Shown here piece by piece: positions 11,396 to 24,195 of a stretch of DNA of 32,226 nt; position 1 is the first letter of the stretch, and each line of letters starts with the position of its first letter. The position numbers and the translations under genes were made by a program. Below the pieces are notes generated by a model. The model was given only the letters and a program-made list of their open reading frames with translations. It was not told the origin of the DNA and searched no databases. Source of the stretch: Saccoglossus kowalevskii (Eukaryota > Hemichordata > Enteropneusta > Harrimaniidae); assembly GCF_000003605.2 (NCBI RefSeq), contig NW_003135679.1, forward strand, positions 1 to 32,226, in the 5' to 3' direction.

Positions 11396-14376
11396 ATGGT
11401 TACCAATTGTAAACGATTCTGGGCGTTTTTTATCAAGATATTCAAATTCCCATGGTTACCAATTGTAAACGATTCTGGGCGTTTTTTATCAAGATATTCA
11501 AATTCCCATGGTTAGCAATTGTAAACGATTCTGGGCGTTTTTTATCAAGATATTCAAATTCCCATGGTTAGCAATTGTAAACGATTCTGGGCGTTTTTTA
11601 TCAAGATATTCAAATTCCCATGGTTAGAAATTGTAAACGATTCTGGGCGTTTTTTATCAAGATATTCAAATTCCCATGGTTAGCAATTGTAAACGATTCT
11701 GGGCGTTTTTTTTATCAAGATATTCAAATTCCCATGGTTAGCAATTGTAAACGATTCTGGGCGTTTTTTTTTATCAAGATATTCAAATTCCCATGGTTAG
11801 CAATTGTAAACGATTCTGGGCGTTTTTTATCAAGATATTCAAATTCCCATGGTTAGCAATTGTAAACGATTCTGGGCGTTTTTTATCAAGATATTCAAAT
11901 TCCCATGGTTACCAATTGTAAACGATTCTGGGCGTTTTTTATCAAGATATTCAAATTCCCATGGTTAGCAATTGTAAACGATTCTGGGCGTTTTTTATCA
12001 AGATATTCAAATTCCCATGGTTAGCAATTGTAAACGATTCTGGGCGTTTTTTATCAAGATATTCAAATTCCCATGGTTAGCAATTGTAAACGATTCTGGG
12101 CGTTTTTTATCAAGATATTCAAATTCCCAAGGTTAGAAATTGTAAACGATTCTGGGCGTTTTTTTATCAAGATATTCAAATTCCCATGGTTAGCAATTGT
12201 AAACGATTGTGGGCGTTTTTTATCAAGATATTCAAATTCCCATGGTTAGCAATTGTAAACGATTCTGGGCGTTTTTTTATCAAGATATTCAAATTCCCAT
12301 GGTTACCAATTGTAAACGATTCTGGGCGTTTTTTATCAAGATATTCAAATTCCCATGGTTACCAATTGTAAACGATTCTGGGCGTTTTTTATCAAGATAT
12401 TCAAATTCCCATGGTTAGCAATTGTAAACGATTCTGGGCGTTTTTTATCAAGATATTCAAATTCCCATGGTTAGCAATTGTAAACGATTCTGGGCATTCT
12501 TTATCAAGATATTCAAATTCCCATGGTTAGCAATTGTAAACGATTCTGGGCGTTCTTTATCAAGATATTCAAATTCCCATGGTTAGCAATTGTAAACGAT
12601 TCTGGGCGTTTTTTATCAAGATATTCAAATTTCCATGGTTAGCAATTGTAAACGATTCTGGGCGATTTTTATCAAGATATTCAAATTCCCATGGTTAGCA
12701 ATTGTAAACGATTCTGGGCGTTTTTTATCAAGATATTCAAATTCCCATGGTTAGCAATTGTAAACGATTCTGGGCGTTTTTTATCAAGATATTCAAATTC
12801 CCATGGTTAGCAATTGTAAACGATTCTGGGCGTTTTTTATCAAGATATTCAAATTCCCATGGTTAGCAATTGTAAACGATTCTGGGCGTTTTTTATCAAG
12901 ATATTCAAATTCCCATGGTTAGCAATTGTAAACGATTCTGGGCGTTTTTTATCAAGATATTCAAATTCCCATGGTTAGCAATTGTAAACGATTCTGGGCG
13001 TTTATTATCAAGATATTCAAATTCCCATGGTTAGCAATTGTAAACGATTCTGGGCGTTTTTTATCAAGATATTCAAATTCCCATGGTTAGCAATTGTAAA
13101 CGATTCTGGGCGTTTTTTTATCAAGATATTCAAATTTCCATGGTTACCAAATGTAAACGATTCTGGGCGTTTTTTATCAAGATATTCAAATTCCCATGGT
13201 TACCAATTGTAAACGATTCTGGGCGTTTTTTATCAAGATATTCAAATTCCCATGGTTACCAATTGTAAACGATTCTGGGCGTTTTTTATCAAGATATTCA
13301 AATTCCCATGGTTAGCAATTGTAAACGATTCTGGGCGTTTTTTATCAAGATATTCAAATTCCCATGGTTAGCAATTGTAAACGATTCTGGGCGTTTTTTT
13401 ATCAAGATATTCAAATTCCCATGGTTACCAATTGTAAACGATTCTGGGCGTTTTTTATCAAGATATTCAAATTCCCATGGTTAGCAATTGTAAACGATTC
13501 TGGGCGTTTTTTATCAAGATATTCTAATTCCCATGGTTAGCAATTGTAAACGATTCTGGGCGTTTTTTATCAAGATATTCAAATTCCCATGGTTAGCAAT
13601 TGTAAACGATTCTGGGCGTTTTTTATCAAGATATTCAAATTCCCATGGTTAGCAATTGTAAACGATTCTGGGCGTTTTTTATCAAGATATTCAAATTCCC
13701 ATGGTTAGCAATTGTAAACAATTGTGGGCGTTTTTTATCAAGATATTCAAATTCCCATGGTTAGCAATTGTAAACGATTCTGGGCGTTTTTTATCAAGAT
13801 ATTCAAATTCCCATGGTTAGCAATTGTAAACGATTCTGGGCGTTTTTTTATCAAGATATTCAAATTCCCATGGTTACCAATTGTAAACGATTCTGGGCGT
13901 TTTTTATCAAGATATTCAAATTCCCATGGTTAGCAATTGTAAACGATTCTGGGCGTTTTTTTATCAAGATATTCTAATTCCCATGGTTAGCAATTGTAAA
14001 CGATTCTGGGCGTTTTTTATCAAGATATTCAAATTCCCATGGTTAGCAATTGTAAACGATTCTGGGCGTTTTTTATCAAGATATTCAAATTCCCATGGTT
14101 AGCAATTGTAAACGATTCTGGGCGTTTTTTATCAAGATATTCAAATTCCCATGGATAGCAATTGTAAACGATTCTGGGCGTTTTTTATCAAGATATTCAA
14201 ACTCCCATGGTTAGCAATTGTAAACGATTCTGGGCGTTTTTTATCAAGATATTCAAATTCCCATGGTTAGCAATTGTAAACGATTCTGGGCGTTTTTTAT
14301 CAAGATATTCAAATTCCCATGGTTAGCAATTGTAAACGATTCTGGGCGTTTTTTATCAAGATATTCAAATTCCCAT

Positions 14377-14465
14377 GGATAGAAATTGTAAACGATTCTG
14401 GGCGTTTTTTATCCACATATTCAATTTCCCATGGTTAGAAATGTAACGATTGTGGGCGTTTTTTT
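14377..14465 (+). repeat. Damaged units
   Basis: ATAGAAATTG, ATCCACATATTC, CAATTTCCC and AGAAATGTAACG with a GATTGTGGG change crowd into about one and a half units, with two single-base losses. It is a smaller version of the damage at 4481-4740, and the neighbouring units are standard. Confidence 0.8.
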
Positions 14466-15101
14466 ATCAAGATATTCAAATTCCCATGGTTAGCAATTGT
14501 AAACGATTCTGGGCGTTTTTTATCAAGATATTCAAATTCCCATGGTTAGAAATTGTAAACGATTCTGGGCGTTTTTTATCAAGATATTCAAATTCCCATG
14601 GTTAGCAATTGTAAACGATTCTGGGCGTTTTTTATCAAGATATTCAAATTCCCGTGGTTAGCAATTGTAAACGATTCTGGGCGTTTTTTATCAAGATATT
14701 CAAATTCCCATGGTTAGCAATTGTAAACGATTCTGGGCGTTTTTTATCAAGATATTCAAATTCCCATGGTTAGCAATTGTAAACGATTCTGGGCGTTTTT
14801 TATCAAGATATTCAAATTCCCATGGTTACCAATTGTAAACGATTCTGGGCGTTTTTTATCAAGATATTCAAATTCCCATGGTTAGCAATTGTAAACGATT
14901 CTGGGCGTTTTTTATCAAGATATTCAAATTCCCATGGTTAGCAATTGTAAACGATTCTGGGCGTTTTTTATCAAGATATTCAAATTCCCATGGTTAGCAA
15001 TTGTAAACGATTCTGGGCGTTTTTTATCAAGATATTCAAATTCCCATGGTTAGCAATTGTAAACGATTCTGGGCGTTTTTTATCAAGATATTCAAATTCC
15101 C

Positions 15102-15384
15102 AAGGTTAGAAATTGTAAACGATTCTGGGCGTTTTTTATCAAGATATTAAAATTCCCATGGTTAGCAATTGTAAACGATTCTGGGCGTTTTTTTATCAAG
15201 ATATTCAAATTCCCATGGTTAGCAATTGTAAACGATTTTGGGCGTTTTTTTATCAAGATAGTCAAATTCCCATGATTAGCAATTGTAAACGATTCTGGGC
15301 GTTTTTTTATCAAGATATTCAAATTTCCATGGTTAGCAAATGTAAACGATTCTGGGCGTTTTTTATCAAGATATTCAAATTCCC
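15102..15384 (+). repeat. Copied block D, right copy
   Basis: Partner of 11113-11395 at offset 3989. It differs by CCAAGG at the left junction, which destroys the CCATGG palindrome, and by GATTTTGGG near 15238. The CCAAGG plus TAGAAATTG junction also occurs at about 12128 and 18522. On the right, the TACC unit at 15385 carries GGCATT here and not in the other copy. Confidence 0.9.
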
Positions 15385-16115
15385 ATGGTTACCAATTGTA
15401 AACGATTCTGGGCATTTTTTATCAAGATATTCAAATTCCCATGGTTAGCAATTGTAAACGGTTCTGGGCGTTTTTTTATCAAGATATTCAAATTCCCATG
15501 GTTACCAATTGTAAACGATTCTGGGCTTTTTTTTATCAAGATATTCAAATTCCCATGGTTAGCAATTGTAAACGATTGTGGGCGTTTTTTATCAAGATAT
15601 TCAAATTCCCATGGTTAGCAATTGTAAACGATTGTGGGCGTTTTTTATCAAGATATTCAAATTCCCATGGTTAGCAATTGTAAACGATTCTGGGCGTTTT
15701 TTATCAAGATATTCAAATTCCAATGGTTAGCAATTGTAAACGATTCTGGGCGTTTTTTATCAAGATATTCAAATTCCCATGGTTAGCAATTGTAAACGAT
15801 TCTGGGCGTTTTTTTATCAAGATATTCAAATTCCCATGGTTACCAATTGTAAACGATTCTGGGCGTTTTTTATCAAGATATTCAAATTCCCATGGTTAGC
15901 AATTGTAAACGATTCTGGGCGTTTTTTAACAAGATATTCTAATTCCCATGGTTAGCAATTGTAAACGATTCTGGGCGTTTTTTATCAAGATATTCAAATT
16001 CCCATGGTTAGCAATTGTAAACGATTGTGGGCGTTTTTTATCAAGATATTCAAATTCCCATGGTTAGCAATTGTAAACGATTGTGGGCGTTTTTTATCAA
16101 GATATTCAAATTCCC

Positions 16116-16395
16116 ATGGTTAGCAATTGTAAACGATTGTGGGCGTTTTTTATCAAGATATTCAAATTCCCATGGTTAGCAATTGTAAACGATTCTGGGC
16201 GTTTTTTATCAAGATATTCAAATTCCCATGGTTAGCAATTGTAAACGATTCTGGGCGTTTTTTTATCAAGATATTCAAATTCCCATGGTTACCAATTGTA
16301 AACGATTCTGGGCGTTTTTATCAAGATATTCAAATTCCCATGGTTAGCAATTGTAAACGTTTCTGGGCGTTTTATATCAAGATATTCTAATTCCC
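16116..16395 (+). repeat. Copied block F, right copy
   Basis: Partner of 6842-7121. Private changes in the last unit are ACGTTTCTGG near 16359 and GTTTTATATC near 16371. It is preceded by two more GATTGTGGG units (about 16030 and 16085), making a cluster of three, whereas the left copy has two (about 6808 and 6863). Confidence 0.85.
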
Positions 16396-17236
16396 ATGGT
16401 TAGCAATTGTAAACGATTCTGGGCGTTTTTTATCAAGATATTCAAATTCCCATGGTTAGCAATTGTAAACGATTGTGGGCGTTTTTTATCAAGATATTCA
16501 AATTCCCATGGTTAGCAATTGTAAACGATTCTGGGCGTTTTTTATCAAGATATTCAAATTCCCATGGTTAGCAATTGTAAACGATTCTGGGCGTTTTTTA
16601 TCAAGATATTCAAATTCCCATGGTTACCAATTGTAAACGATTCTGGGCGTTTTTTATCAAGATATTCAAATTCCCATGGTTAGCAATTGTAAACGATTCT
16701 GGGCGTTTTTTATCAAGATATTCAAATTCCCATGGTTACCAATTGTAAACGATTCTGGGCGTTTTTTTATCAAGATATTCAAACTCCCATGGTTACCAAT
16801 TGTAAACGATTCTGGGCGTTTTTTATCAAGATATTCAAACTCCCATGGTTACCAATTGTAAACGATTCTGGGCGTTTTTTATCAAGATATTCAAATTCCC
16901 ATGGTTAGCAATTGTAAACGATTCTGGGCGTTTTTTATCAAGATATTCAAATTCCCATGGTTAGCAATTGTAAACGATTCTGGGCGTTTTTTATCAAGAT
17001 ATTCAAATTCCCATGGTTAGCAATTGTAAACGATTCTGGGCGTTTTTTATCAAGATATTCAAATTCCCATGGTTAGCAATTGTAAACGATTCTGGACGTT
17101 TTTTATCAAGATATTCAAATTCCCATGGTTAGCAATTGTAAACGATTCTGGGCGTTTTTTATCAAGATATTCAAATTACCTTGGTTAGCAATTGTAAACG
17201 ATTCTGGGCGTTTTTTATCAAGATAGTCAAATTCCC

Positions 17237-17628
17237 ATGGTTAGCAATTGTAAACGATTCTGGGCGTTTTTTATCAAGATATTCAAATTCCCATGGTTAG
17301 CAATTGTAAACGATTCTGGGCGTTTTTTATCAAGATATTCAAATTCCCATGGTTAGCAATTGTAAACGATTCTGGGCGTTTTTTATCAAGATATTCAAAT
17401 TCCCATGGTTAGCAATTGTAAACGATTCTGGGCGTTTTTTATCAAGATATTCAAATTCCCATGGTTAGCAATTGTAAACGATTCTGGGCGTTTTTTATCA
17501 AGATATTCAAATTCCCATGGTTAGCAATTGTAAACGATTCTGGGCGTTTTTTATCAAGATATTCAAATTCCCATGGTTAGCAATTGTAAACGATTCTGGG
17601 CGTTTTTTATCAAGATATTCAAATTCCC
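17237..17628 (+). repeat. Seven identical standard units
   Basis: These seven units are identical to those at 7570-7961 by eye. They run from the unit after a TAGTC variant (about 17225) to the GAATC/GGCATT unit at 17629. Confidence 0.9.
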
Positions 17629-17740
17629 ATGGTTAGCAATTGTAAACGAATCTGGGCATTTTTTATCAAGATATTCAAATTCCCATGGTTAGCAATTGTA
17701 AACGATTCTGGGCGGTTTTTTCAAGATATTCAAATTCCCA
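17629..17740 (+). repeat. Unit pair with GGCATT and GGCGG-T-CAAG deletion, left copy
   Basis: The unit at 17629 carries CGAATCTGGGCATT. The next carries GGCGG at 17711-17715 followed directly by T and CAAG, having lost the TA before TCAAG. The same ordered pair is at 19934-20041 (GGCGG at 20012-20016, offset 2301). The other-copy GGCATT unit has 5 T and lacks the GAATC change. Confidence 0.82.
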
Positions 17741-18477
17741 TGGTTAGCAATTGTAAACGATTCTGGGCGTTTTTTATCAAGATATTCAAATTCCCATGGT
17801 TAGCAATTGTAAACGATTCTGGGCGTTTTTTATCAAGATATTCAAATTCCCATGGTTAGCAATTGTAAACGATTCTGGGCGTTTTTTATCAAGATATTCA
17901 AATTCCCATGGTTAGCAATTGTAAACGATTCTGGGCGTTTTTTATCAAGATATTCAAATTCCCATGGTTAGCAATTGTAAACGATTCTGGGCGTTTTTTA
18001 TCAAGATATTCAAATTCCCATGGTTAGCAATTGTAAACGATTCTGGGCGTTTTTTATCAAGATATTCAAATTCCCTTGGTTAGCAATTGTAAACGATTCT
18101 GGGCGTTTTTTTATCAAGATATTTAAATTCCCATGGTTACCAATTGTAAACGATTCTGGGCGTTTTTTATCAAGATATTCAAATTCCCATGGTTAGCAAT
18201 TGTAAACGATTCTGGGCGTTTTTTATCAAGATATTCTAATTCCCATGGTTAGCAATTGTAAACGATTCTGGGCGTGTTTTATCAAGATATTCAAATTCCC
18301 ATGGTTAGCAATTGTAAACGATTGTGGGCGTTTTTTATCAAGATATTCAAATTCCCATGGTTAGCAATTGTAAACGATTGTGGGCGTTTTTTATCAAGAT
18401 ATTCAAATTCCCATGGTTACCAATTGTAAACGATTGTGGGCGTTTTTTATCAAGATATTCAAATTCCCATGGTTAGC

Positions 18478-18555
18478 AATGTAAACGATTGTGGGCGTTT
18501 TTTATCAAGATATTCAAATTCCCAAGGTTAGAAATAGTAAACGATTATGGGCGTT
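18478..18555 (+). repeat. Damaged units with broken junction palindrome
   Basis: The stretch reads AGCAATGTAAACG (one T lost), then CCCAAGG in place of CCCATGG, TAGAAATAGTAAACG and GATTATGGG. It lies at the end of a cluster of four GATTGTGGG units (about 18320-18500). Confidence 0.8.
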
Positions 18556-19933
18556 TTTTATCAAGATATTCAAATTCCCATGGTTAGCAATTGTAAACGA
18601 TTCTGGGCGTTTTTTTTTATCAAGATATTCAAATTCCCATGGTTAGCAATTGTAAACGATTCTGGACGTTTTTTATCAAGATAGTCAAATTTCCATGGTT
18701 AGCAATTGTAAACGATTCTGGGCGTTTTTTATCAAGATATTCAAATTCCCATGGTTAGCAATTGTAAACGATTCTGGGCGTTTTTTATCAAGATATTCAA
18801 ATTCCCATGGTTAGCAATTGTAAACGATTCTGGGCGTTTTTTATCAAGATATTCAAATTCCCGTGGTTAGCAATTGTAAACGATTCTGGGCGTTTTTTAT
18901 CAAGATATTCAAATTCCCGTGGTTAGCAATTGTAAACGATTCTGGGCGTTTTTTTATCAAAATATTCAAATTCCCATGGTTAGCAATTGTAAACGATTCT
19001 GGGCGTTTTTTATCAAGATATTCAAATTCCCATGGTTACCAATTGTAAACGATTCTGGGCGTTTTTTATCAAGATATTCAAATTCCCATGGTTACCAATT
19101 GTAAACGATTCTGGGCGTTTTTTATCAAGATATTCAAATTCCCATGGTTAGCAATTGTAAACGATTCTGGGCGTTTTTTATCAAGATATTCAAATTCCCA
19201 TGGTTAGCAATTGTAAACGATTCTGGGCGTTTTTTATCAAGATATTCAAATTCCCATGGTTAGAAATTGTAAACGATTCTGGGCGTTTTTTATCAAGATA
19301 TTCAAATTCCCATGGTTAGCAATTGTAAACGATTCTGGGCGTTTTTTTATCAAGATATTCAAATTCCCATGGTTACCAATTGTAAACGATTCTGGGCGTT
19401 TTTTATCAAGATAGTCAAATTCCCATGCTTACCAATTGTAAACGATTCTGGGCGTTTTTTTATCAAGATATTCAAATTCCCATGGTTAGCAAATGTAAAC
19501 GATTCTGGGCGTTTTTTATCATGATATTCAAATTCCCATGGTTAGCAATTGTAAACGATTCTGGGCGTTTTTTATCATGATATTCAAATTCCCATGGTTA
19601 GAAAATGAAAACGATTCTGGGCGTTTTTTATCAAGATATTCAAATTCCCATGGTTAGCTATTGTAAACGATTCTGGGCGTTTTTTTATCAAGATATTCAA
19701 ATTCCCATGGTTACCAATTGTAAACGATTCTGGGCGTTTTTTATCAAGATATTCAAATTCCCATGGTTAGCAATTGTAAACGATTCTGGGCGTTTTTTAT
19801 CAAGATATTCAAATTCCCATGGTTACCAATTGTAAACGATTCTGGGCGTTTTTTATCAAGATATTCAAATTCCCATGGTTAGCAATTGTAAACGATTCTG
19901 GGCGTTTTTTATCAAGATATTCAAATTCCCATG

Positions 19934-20041
19934 GTTAGCAATTGTAAACGATTCTGGGCATTTTTATCAAGATATTCAAATTCCCATGGTTAGCAATTGT
20001 AAACGATTCTGGGCGGTTTTTTCAAGATATTCAAATTCCCA
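19934..20041 (+). repeat. Unit pair with GGCATT and GGCGG-T-CAAG deletion, right copy
   Basis: Partner of 17629-17740. The deletion that joins T directly to CAAG appears only at these two places, so they descend from one mutated unit. The flanking units are near standard and give no further help with the edges. Confidence 0.82.
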
Positions 20042-20770
20042 TGGTTAGCAATTGTAAACGATTCTGGGCGTTTTTTATCAAGATATTCAAATTCCCATGG
20101 TTAGCAATTGTAAACGATTCTGGGCGTTTTTTATCAAGATATTCAAATTCCCATGGTTAGCAATTGTAAACGATTCTGGGCGTTTTTTATCAAGATATTC
20201 AAATTCCCATGGTTAGCAAATGTAAACGATTCTGGGCGTTTTTTATCAAGATATTCAAATTCCCATGGTTAGCAATTGTAAACGATTCTGGGCGTTTTTT
20301 ATCATGATATTCAAATTCCCATGGTTAGCAATTGTAAACGATTCTGGGCGTTTTTTATCAAGATATTCAAATTCCCATGGTTAGCAAATGAAAACGATTC
20401 TGGGCGTTTTTTATCAAGATATTCAAATTCCCATGGTTAGCTATTGTAAACGATTCTGGGCGTTTTTTTTATCAAGATATTCAAATTCCCATGGTTACCA
20501 ATTGTAAACGATTCTGGGCGTTTTTTATCAAGATATTCAAATTCCCATGGTTAGCAATTGTAAACGATTCTGGGCGTTTTTTATCAAGATATTCAAATTC
20601 CCATGGTTACCAATTGTAAACGATTCTGGGCGTTTTTTATCAAGATATTCAAATTCCCATGGTTAGCAATTGTAAACGATTCTGGGCGTTTTTTATCAAG
20701 ATATTCAAATTCCCATGGTTAGCAATTGTAAACGATTCTGGGCGTTTTTTATCAAGATATTCAAATTCCC

Positions 20771-21837
20771 ATGGTTAGAAATTGTAAACGATTGTGGGCG
20801 TTTTTTATCAAGATATTCAAATTCCCATGGTTAGCAATTGTAAACGATTCTGGGCGTTTTTTTTATCAAGATATTCAAATTCCCATGGTTAGCAATTGTA
20901 AACGATTCTGGGCGTTTTTTATCAAGATAGTCAAATTCCCATGCTTACCAATTGTAAACGATTCTGGGCGTTTTTTTTATCAAGATATTCAAATTCCCAT
21001 GGTTAGCAAATGTAAACGATTCTGGGCGTTTTTTATCAAGATATTCAAATTCCCATGGTTAGCAATTGTAAACGATTCTGGGCGTTTTTTATCATGATAT
21101 TCAAATTCCCATGGTTAGCAATTGTAAACGATTCTGGGCGTTTTTTATCAAGATATTCAAATTCCCATGGTTAGCAAATGAAAACGATTCTGGGCGTTTT
21201 TATCAAGATATTCAAATTCCCATGGTTAGCAATTGTAAACGATTCTGGGCGTTTTTTATCAAGATATTCAAATTCCCATTGTTAGTAATTGTAAACGATT
21301 CTGGGCGTTTTTTATCAAGATATTCAAATTCCCATGGTTAGCAATTGTAAACGATTCTGGGCGTTTTTTATCAAGATATTCAAAATCACATGGTTACCAA
21401 TTGTAAACGATTCTGGGCGTTTTTATCAAGATATTCAAATTCCCATGGTTAGCAATTGTAAACGATTCTGGGCGTTTTTTATCAAGATATTCAAATTCCC
21501 ATGGTTAGCAATTGTAAACGATTCTGGGCATTCTTTATCAAGATATTCAAATTCCCATGGTTAGCAATTGTAAACGATTCTGGGCGTTCTTTATCAAGAT
21601 ATTCAAATTCCCATGGTTAGCAATTGTAAACGATTCTGGGCGTTTTTTATCAAGATATTCAAATTCCCATGGTTAGCAATTGTAAACGATTCTGGGCGTT
21701 TTTTTATCAAGATATTCAAATTCCCATGGTTACCAATTGTAAACGATTCTGGGCGTTTTTTATCAAGATATTCAAATTCCCATGGTTAGCAATTGTAAAC
21801 GATTCTGGGCGTTTTTTATCAAGATATTCAAATTCCC
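20771..21837 (+). repeat. Copied block C, long copy
   Basis: Shared order with 24196-25040: TAGAAATTG (20771), a long T run, TAGTC then ATGCTTACC (20941), AAATG (about 21007), TCATGATATTC (about 21093), AAATGAAAACG (about 21176), a 5-T unit (about 21198), GGCATTCTTT (about 21528), GGCGTTCTTT, then a 7-T unit followed by TACC (21726). The offset is 3425-3426 bp as far as the 5-T unit and 3203 bp from GGCATTCTTT onward. This copy holds four extra units, including CCCATTGTTAGTAATTG and AAAATCACATGG, ending in a second 5-T unit at about 21421. Confidence 0.9.
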
Positions 21838-22062
21838 ATGGTTAGCAATTGTAAACGATTCTGGGCGTTTTTTTATCAAAATATTCAAATTCCCATGGTT
21901 AGCAAATGTAAACAATTCTGGGCGTTTTTTATCAAAATATTCAAATTCCCATGGTTAGCAATTGTAAACAATTCTGGGCGTTTTTTATCAAAATATTCAA
22001 ATTCCCATGGTTACCAATTGTAAACAATTCTGGGCGTTTTTTATCAAGATATTCAAATTCCC

Positions 22063-22287
22063 ATGGATAGCAATTGTAAACGATTCTGGGCGTTTTTTAT
22101 CAAGATATTCAAATTCCCATGGTTAGCAATTGTAAGCGATTCTGGGCGTTTTTTTATCAAGATATTCAAATTCCCATGGTTAGCAATTGTAAACGATTCT
22201 GGGCGTTTTTTATCAAGATATTCAAATTCCCATGGTTAGCAATCGTAAACGATTCTGGGCGTTTTTTATCAAGATATTCAAATTCCC
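22063..22287 (+). repeat. Distant single copy of the 224-bp higher-order repeat
   Basis: Units start at 22063 (ATGGATAG), 22119 (TAAGCG, 7 T), 22176 and 22232 (AATCG), followed by a TACC unit with ACGGTTC at 22288, as after the copies ending 1059 and 2864. It comes directly after units with ATCAAAATATTC and AAACAATTC (21838-22062), a different sequence class, so its left edge is sharp. Confidence 0.88.
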
Positions 22288-23144
22288 ATGGTTACCAATT
22301 GTAAACGGTTCTGGGCGTTTTTTTATCAAGATATTCAAATTCCCATGGTTACCAATTGTATACGATTCTGGGCTTTTTTATCAAGATATTCAAATTCCCA
22401 TGGTTACCAATTGTAAACGATTCTGGGCGTTTTTTATCAAGATATTCAAATTCCCATGGTTAGCAATTGCAAACGATTCTGGGCGTTTTTTATCAAGATA
22501 TTCAAATTCCCATGGTTAGCAATTGCAAACGATTCTGGGCGTTTTTTATCAAGATATTCAAATTCCCATGGTTAGCAATTGTAAACGATTCTGGGCGTTT
22601 GTTATCAAGATATTCAAATTCCCATGGTTAGCAATTGTAAACGATTCTGGGCGTTTTTTATCAAGATATTCAAATTCCCATGGTTAGCAATTGTAAACGA
22701 TTCTGGGCGTTTTTTATCAAGATATTCAAATTCCCATGGATAGCAATTGTAAACGATTCTGGGCGTTTTTTATCAAGATATTCAAATTCCCATGGTTAGC
22801 AATTGTAAACGATTCTGGGCGTTTTTTATCAAGATATTCAAATTCCCATGCTTACCAATTGTAAACGATTCTGGGCGTTTTTTATCAGGATATTCAAATT
22901 CTCATGGTTAGCAATTGTAAACGATTCTGGGCGTTTGTTATCAAGATATTCAAATTCCCATGGTTAGCAATTGTAAACGATTCTGGGCGTTTTTTATCAA
23001 GATATTCAAATTCCCATGGTTAGCAATTGTAAACGATTCTGGGCGTTTTTTATCAAGATATTGAAATTCCCATGGATAGCAATTGTAAACGATTCTGGGC
23101 GTTTTTTATCAAGATATTCAAATTCCCATGGTTAGCAATTGTAA

Positions 23145-23340
23145 ACGATTCTGGGCGTTTTTTATCAAGATATTCGAATTCCCATGGTTAGCAATTGTAA
23201 ACGATACTGGGCGTTTTTTATCAAGATATTTAAATTCCCATGGTTAGCAATTGTAAACAGTTCTGGGCGTTTTTTTTTATCAAGATATTCAAATTCCCAT
23301 GGTTACCAATTGTAAATGATTCTGGGCGTTTTTTATCATG
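23145..23340 (+). repeat. Copied block E, right copy
   Basis: Partner of 2150-2345: ATTCGAATTC (G at 23176), ATTTAAATT (about 23228), AAACAGTTC (23255) with 9 T, TACC, then TCATGATATT (23336). Private changes here are GATACTGGG, AAATGATTC and AAAGTCCC. These set a small number of substitutions after the copies separated. Confidence 0.87.
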
Positions 23341-23466
23341 ATATTCAAAGTCCCATGGTTAGCAATTGTAAACGATTCTGGGCGTTTTTTATCAAGATAT
23401 TCAAATTCCCATGGTTAGCAATTGTAAACGATTCTGGGCGTTTTTTATCAAGATATTCAAACTCCC

Positions 23467-23802
23467 ATGGTTAGCAATTGTAAACGATTCTGGGCGTTTT
23501 TTATCAAGATATTCAAATTCCCATGGTTAGCAATTGTAAACGATTCTGGGCGTTTTTTATCAAGATATTCAAATTCCCATGGTTAGCAATTGTAAACGAT
23601 TCTGGGCGTTTTTTATCAAGATATTCAAATTCCCATGGTTAGCAATTGTAAACGATTCTGGGCGTTTTTTATCAAGATATTCAAATTCCCATGGTTAGCA
23701 ATTGTAAACGATTCTGGGCGTTTTTTATCAAGATATTCAAATTCCCATGGTTAGCAATTGTAAACGATTCTGGGCGTTTTTTATCAAGATATTCAAATTC
23801 CC
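23467..23802 (+). repeat. Six identical standard units
   Basis: This run is bounded on the left by a CAAACTCCC unit and on the right by CCTTGG at 23801-23806, which breaks the junction palindrome. All six match the reference unit by eye. Confidence 0.88.
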
Positions 23803-24195
23803 TTGGTTAGCAATTGTAAACGATTCTGGGCGTTTTTTATCAAGATATTTAAATTACAATGGTTACCAATTGTAAACGATTCTGGGCGTTTTTTATCAAG
23901 ATATTCAAATTCCCATGGTTACCAATTGTAAACGATTCTGGGCGTTTTTTATCAAGATATTCAAATTCCCATGGTTAGCAATTGTAAACGATTCTGGGCG
24001 TTTTTTATCAAGATATTCAAATTCCCATGGTTAGCAATTGTAAACGATTCTGGGCGTTTTTTATCAAGATATTCAAATTCCCATGGTTAGCAATTGTAAA
24101 CGATTGTGGGCGTTTTTTATCAAGATATTCAAATTCCCATGGTTAGCAATTGTAAACGATTGTGGGGCGTTTTTTATCAAGATATTCAAATTCCC

